Below, one piece after another: positions 59,489 through 64,000 of a stretch of DNA of 64,000 nucleotides. This DNA is from Silene conica (taxonomy: Eukaryota > Streptophyta > Magnoliopsida > Caryophyllales > Caryophyllaceae). Within the stretch, counting starts at the first letter, position 1; each line of letters opens with the position of its first letter. Under the pieces are notes generated by a model. The model was not told the origin of the DNA. It saw only the letters and a list, made by a program, of their open reading frames with translations, and searched no databases. Made by a program: the position numbers and the translations under genes. Where the stretch lies: the NCBI GenBank assembly GCA_029255685.2, contig CM055318.2, forward strand, positions 27,702,001 to 27,766,000. The letters run 5' to 3'.

Positions 59489-61221
59489 CTTAGGCCATGA
59501 AAATTTTACAATTGTGTCTTTCATAAGTTTTAAAAAATTTTGAAAACCGTACACTGTGCTTAGGCACTCGATCGAGTACCAGTTGCACTCGATCGAGTGC
59601 CCTCGTACCAGGCCCGTGCGTGTGATTTTTGTGAGAAATCGATCTTGTTTTTCGATTATAATTTGCATATTGTTAATTAATCGATATTTTTAGCAATATG
59701 TGAATCTTTTGTTGTTGTTTATTTATGATTTACACGTTTTAAATCCATGTTATAAACCCGTTTTAATTTAAAAGTGCAGCGATTTGCAGTTTTTACGAGC
59801 CACTCGATCGAGCCCTGCTGCACTCGATCGAGTGACCCTGACACTCGATCGAGTGCCCCTGTTACTCGATCGAGTGCTCTCGTTTCGGGGTGTTTATTTT
59901 CGAAAATAACTTGTTTCTTATTTTCACATGGCTTAAAATAATATACTGTATACGGAAATAGTATATTATTTAGTGAAACGGTTCACCCTCGTTTGATACA
60001 TATTGTTTTAAAACAGTTTAAAATAATGGATTATATGTTTATTAAAATTGGTGATTAAAGCGGTATAGTCACATAATTTTAATCTTAAAAGGTGGTTTGG
60101 TATAAATTTATTAATCATAATAACAGTATTATGTCATGTATAAATTTTATTTAGTTGATGCATTTTATTTATCGTCTTGTGAATGCCTTGAATGCTTTCA
60201 ATAACGTATTTAATTTTTGCAAACGGTTGTAACTTAGTGTGGCCTTAGAAGATTGTGTTACCGTAATGATGGGACACGATCTTGCTTGTAATTTTGAGAT
60301 CTTGAATCTCCGTTTTGGGTTTTTGCCATGTAATTACTTTTGTATTTAAATTAGAATGTATCTAGGATTACTTTTGTAATTTAAATTAGTAATTTTGTGA
60401 AGACCAAAGACAAGACGGAGACCGGATGCTCACTCCCGCTGCAAGGACCAAGATAGAACATCAAGACAAGCTTCTAGGGTCCAACGGTGGATTCCAAGTT
60501 GTTTTATGTTTATTTTGGTAGGATAGGCCACACTAGGACTTTTATTTACGTTTATTGCATTTATCTTTACGCTTTCATCGATAATAGCTTGCATCATATT
60601 CCGCCTAAAAACCAAACCACCTATATCATGTCTGAAAACTGACTCATGTAGAGGTCACGCGTTAGTTTTCTGTGACAATACAGATGTCACATGTCAATTT
60701 AAAAGCCATCACTTTATTTAATTCATTCACGCAAATGCTAGTTTTTAGTTCACTTAAATATGGATAAATAAGAGTTGATGGGGTCTTCCTCGTATAACCA
60801 AAAATTGAGATTAGTCTTTATAAATCAGCCTCCCATGAATCCCTTCTTCGTCGGTAGGCATAATATGACCCCTTCTACGTCGGGTAAGTGGGAACATATG
60901 ATTTATTTTATCTCAACATCATGGTCACTCGATAATATTCCAGTGACTGAGATGGACTAATAGATAGGATTTACGGAAATCTATCGACCAAGAGTTCCAA
61001 CGATTGGAATTAGCCAAACTGTGGGCTTATCAATATACGGAAATTGAGTCTTGGGATCGTTTATATAATTCTTGAGGGAGATCAATTATATAAATGCATG
61101 AGTCTACGAGTTTAAATCCAATTTAATATAGACTTAAATCACAACAATAAGTTGCTTATATGGTTTTGTTTTATCTTCTTTCAGTGTAGAACACGTTCAT
61201 TAAAACTGCTGTAAAACTAAA
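59489..61221 (+). other. Untranslated leader of copia F with CTCGATCGAG array
   Basis: Six copies of the palindrome CTCGATCGAG occur at about 59567-59876, mostly as CACTCGATCGAGTG, a 14-base perfect palindrome. The rest is AT-rich, with short frames (60775-60960) showing no domain. The gag-pol ATG is at 61222. Confidence 0.9.
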
Positions 61222-64000
61222 ATGGCTGGTGAAGACCCAATGCCAAGTGCCAAGCTAGCACGTGAATCCTGGCTAAAAGCCTTCATGGACTCCATGAATC
61301 AGTCAACTAGACTGAGGAATGATGGGTCAAACTTCTCTGACTGGGAGGCAGCACTACGGAATGCTGCCATTGCTGACGGAATGCTTAAGTTTTTAACTGA
61401 GCCCATTCCGGCACACCCAGGAACTGGAGCTAGAGCCAACGATGTTCGCGCTCATAGCGACTTCGTCATGGAAGCGGGTGCGATAAAGAACGTACTCATC
61501 TATGCAATGGAATCTAATTTGCAAAGACGCTTCATAACCCATGGTGCAAACAAGATTTTCACCACGCTCACTAACGAATTCTCCAAGGCTCCGAGAATCG
61601 TTTCTTATGAGCATACCTGTCGCTTCTTTGAGGCGAAACTCCAGAAGGGCCAAGCTGTTAGCCCACATATTCTCAACATGATTGAGAATATCGAGAAACT
61701 GGAGACCCTAAACTGCAAGATCAGTGAGAACATCATCGTTGATCGCATGCTTCATTCGCTTCATGATGGGTTCGCCCTCTTTAGGGCTAACTACTACATG
61801 AACGACATGAAGAAGACTCCCCATGAGCTCCACTCCCTTCTCGTACAGACTGAGAAGGATCTAAAGTTGAGTGGGAGTCTAAAGCAGGATGTTCTCATGA
61901 TCTCAAGTAAGGGAAAAGGTAAAGGGAAGGCTAAAGCTCAGGGCGACCTAGCGGTAGGTAGGCCCAGGTTCAAGAAACCAGGATTTTCTAAGAGTGGGCC
62001 TGGTGAGTCGAGTAACTCACAAGGCAAGACAAAGAGCAAGGATACAAGCATGGAATGTCACCATTGCCACAAGACTGGGCATTGGAGGCGCTCATGCCCC
62101 GTGTATCGCGAGGAAATTAAAGCAGGCCGTGTTACTCCTGTTGGTATGTCTTCTTCTTCTTTTATTCACATGATTGAGATTAACCATGCAAGTTGCGGAA
62201 CTTGGGTACTTGATACTGGTTGTGGTTCTCATCTATGTAATCATGTGCAGGGCCTCCGAAACCAAGAACCCCTAATCAAGGGTGAGGTGGACCTGCGTGT
62301 CGGGAATGGAGCACGTGTGGCTGCAGTCTCGAAGGGAACATACGTAATCCAGCTTCCAAGTGGATTCGAGTTATTTTTATATAACTGTTATTATGTTCCT
62401 AGTTTGTCCAAAAACATTATTTCAGTTTCTGCACTTGACAAACTCGGCTTTTCATTTGTAATAGAGAATAATAGCTGTATTTTCTCCTTACACAATATGA
62501 TTTATGGCAAGGCAGTTTCCATGAATGGAATTTATGTTTTAGATCAAACCACCGAGATATTACATGTGAATAATAAAAGAATAAAGGTAGGTGACAAAGA
62601 TCAAACTTACCTATGGCATTGTCGTATGGGACACATAAATGAGAAACGCGTAAAACAGCTCATACAGAATGGAGCTATATCGCCTTTTGATTTCGAATCA
62701 TATGGCACGTGTGAATCATGTCTCATCGGTAAGATGACTCGTATTTCCTTCAAAGGTGTTGGAATGCGCGCTGCCGACCTATTAGGACTCATACATACGG
62801 ACGTATGTGGCCCTATGTCGATCAAAGCACGAGAAGGCTATAGGTATTTCATCACTTTCACGGATGATTTGAGTAGATATGGCTATGTCTACTTGATGAA
62901 ACATAAAAGTGAATCCTTTGACAAGTTCAAAGAATACCAGAATCGGGTACAGAACCAGCTGGGTAGAAAGATTAAAGCACTACGCTCGGATCGTGGTGGT
63001 GAGTATCTTTCACGCGAGTTTGATCAACACCTAAAAGACTGTGGGATCGTGCTACAGTTGACTCCACCTGGAACACCACAATTAAATGGTGTGTCCGAAC
63101 GGAGAAATCGTACTTTACTTGATATGGTTCGATCCATGATGAGTCACACCGTTGTGCCTGATTCATTGTGGGGCTATGCTCTTTTGTCGGCCGCTCTAAT
63201 ACTTAACCGAAGTCCGTCTAAAGCTGTTGACAAGACTCCATTCGAGTTATGGAAGGGAACGGTCCCTAACTTGTCCTTTATTCGGGTTTGGGGCTGCGAG
63301 GCTTATGTCAAGTGGAGACACGAGGATAAGCTCGGCCCGCGATCGGTCAAGACATACTTTATAGGCTATCCAAAGGGAACGTTTGGTCATTACTTTTACT
63401 CGCCTACCGAACAACGTGTTTTTGTTGCGGCTAGTGCGACGTTCTTAGAGAAAGAATTTCTCGAGAACAAGTCGAGTAATAGAACCTTCGAGTTATCGGA
63501 GGTTCAAGAACCAACTACCGAGCAACCATTGGAGGAAACAGTACCTTCAACCGAGGCTGCGGTAGATATCCCTGAGGAACCTAGGAGGTCAGGAAGAGTC
63601 TCTATTCCACCGGACAGATACATTGGTATGGTCGAGGAACACGATACAGATGACGTCTTACTCCTAGAGGGTAATGAACCCACAACCTATAAAGGTGCCA
63701 TGACCAGTTCTGACTCAAAGCTATGGCTAGAAGCCATGCAATCCGAGATGGACTCCATGTATGAGAACAACGTGTGGGATCTTGTGGACCTACCTGCAAA
63801 GGTACGTCCCCTTCAATGCAAATGGCTTTACAAGATAAAGCATGCCGTGGAAGGACAACAAGATATCCACAAGGCTAGACTAGTTGTTAAAGGTTTCACT
63901 CAAGTGCCAGGCTTGCACTATGATGAGATCTTTGCACCCGTAGTCATGCTACGTTCCATTCGGATTATCTTAGCGATCGCCGCATTTCATGATTATGAAA
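61222..64000 (+). CDS. Copia Gag-Pol polyprotein, open through window end (926+ aa)
   Basis: It encodes the structural and enzymatic proteins of copia F in one frame with no stop seen. Gag domain about 20-225; zinc knuckle CHHCHKTGHWRRSC at 279-292; aspartic protease VLDTGCGSH with Asp at about 331; integrase zinc region (WHCRMGH ... CESC) near 460-510; integrase catalytic triad Asp527 (HTDVCGP), Asp590 (SDRGGEY) and Glu626 (NGVSERRNRT), with correct D-35-E spacing; reverse transcriptase starting near 830 (WLEAMQSEMDSM ... KARLVVKGFTQ ... YDEIFAPV). The YxDD and RNase H parts lie outside. The ATG was chosen because upstream sequence has no matching frame and Gag similarity to copia B starts nearby. 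Confidence 0.95.
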   Translation, partial: MAGEDPMPSAKLARESWLKAFMDSMNQSTRLRNDGSNFSDWEAALRNAAIADGMLKFLTEPIPAHPGTGARANDVRAHSDFVMEAGAIKNVLIYAMESNLQRRFITHGANKIFTTLTNEFSKAPRIVSYEHTCRFFEAKLQKGQAVSPHILNMIENIEKLETLNCKISENIIVDRMLHSLHDGFALFRANYYMNDMKKTPHELHSLLVQTEKDLKLSGSLKQDVLMISSKGKGKGKAKAQGDLAVGRPRFKKPGFSKSGPGESSNSQGKTKSKDTSMECHHCHKTGHWRRSCPVYREEIKAGRVTPVGMSSSSFIHMIEINHASCGTWVLDTGCGSHLCNHVQGLRNQEPLIKGEVDLRVGNGARVAAVSKGTYVIQLPSGFELFLYNCYYVPSLSKNIISVSALDKLGFSFVIENNSCIFSLHNMIYGKAVSMNGIYVLDQTTEILHVNNKRIKVGDKDQTYLWHCRMGHINEKRVKQLIQNGAISPFDFESYGTCESCLIGKMTRISFKGVGMRAADLLGLIHTDVCGPMSIKAREGYRYFITFTDDLSRYGYVYLMKHKSESFDKFKEYQNRVQNQLGRKIKALRSDRGGEYLSREFDQHLKDCGIVLQLTPPGTPQLNGVSERRNRTLLDMVRSMMSHTVVPDSLWGYALLSAALILNRSPSKAVDKTPFELWKGTVPNLSFIRVWGCEAYVKWRHEDKLGPRSVKTYFIGYPKGTFGHYFYSPTEQRVFVAASATFLEKEFLENKSSNRTFELSEVQEPTTEQPLEETVPSTEAAVDIPEEPRRSGRVSIPPDRYIGMVEEHDTDDVLLLEGNEPTTYKGAMTSSDSKLWLEAMQSEMDSMYENNVWDLVDLPAKVRPLQCKWLYKIKHAVEGQQDIHKARLVVKGFTQVPGLHYDEIFAPVVMLRSIRIILAIAAFHDYE

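Larger units (their letters stand above)
58494..64000 (+). mobile_element. Copia element F, 5' part, apparently intact; continues past window
   Basis: It has a 981-bp 5' LTR (TGTTGGGG...CCCCACA), a tRNA-iMet primer site, a 1.7-kb leader and an open gag-pol frame running to the window edge. It is inserted in LTR K. The 3' LTR is outside, so its age cannot be judged here. The gene order protease-integrase-reverse transcriptase is Copia type. Confidence 0.95.

Overview
The window is nuclear DNA of a flowering plant. The evidence is a dense nest of plant-type LTR retrotransposons (tRNA-iMet primer sites, 5-bp target duplications), CACTA/En-Spm DNA transposons with TNP2 and Ulp1-type genes, a Helitron, hAT/MITE-like elements and long AT-rich microsatellites. 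I cannot name the species. I found no host gene; essentially all 64 kb can be assigned to transposable elements inserted into one another.

Left half (1-34157). The oldest recognisable layer is a Gag-only Copia element (copia A). Its gag is split at 1497-1757 and 5031-5383, its noncoding body lies at 5384-5558, 12529-13374 and 31713-32986, and its 3' LTR begins at 32987. It was broken by a CACTA element with captured exon-like pieces (1758-5030, duplication ATA), a solo LTR swollen by a ~1.94-kb perfect AAT microsatellite, a MITE and another solo LTR (5559-12528, duplication ATGGC), and a minus-strand long LTR (13375-31712, duplication CAAGG). The last holds a second long LTR, which holds a hAT-like MITE (itself holding a solo LTR) and a complete Gag-only Copia (copia B, 19572-28408, duplication TAACA). 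Copia B in turn holds a 576-bp TRIM (26489-27064, duplication ATCAA).

Middle (34158-42988). A decayed CACTA element (CACTA-2) with minus-strand Transposase_24-like exons sits in copia A's 3' LTR. It is interrupted by a solo Copia LTR (34739-39346), itself interrupted by a long solo LTR with a MITE inside, and by a Helitron (40048-42324).

Right third (42989-64000). A minus-strand long LTR received a young Copia element (copia F, 58494 to beyond the window) with an uninterrupted gag-pol frame. A 12.2-kb two-gene CACTA element (45590-57766) lies between two almost identical 1,614-bp direct copies of the adjoining LTR/LTR junction, without a normal 3-bp duplication.

The most unusual signal is inside the long LTR family (copies at 1, 14395, 35037, 42989 and, divergent, 30031-31712). 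Each copy carries an array of short hairpins with a conserved loop word but different stems, whose two arms change together. A second, GC-rich hairpin array follows. I know of no described element with this structure, but I could not search for one.
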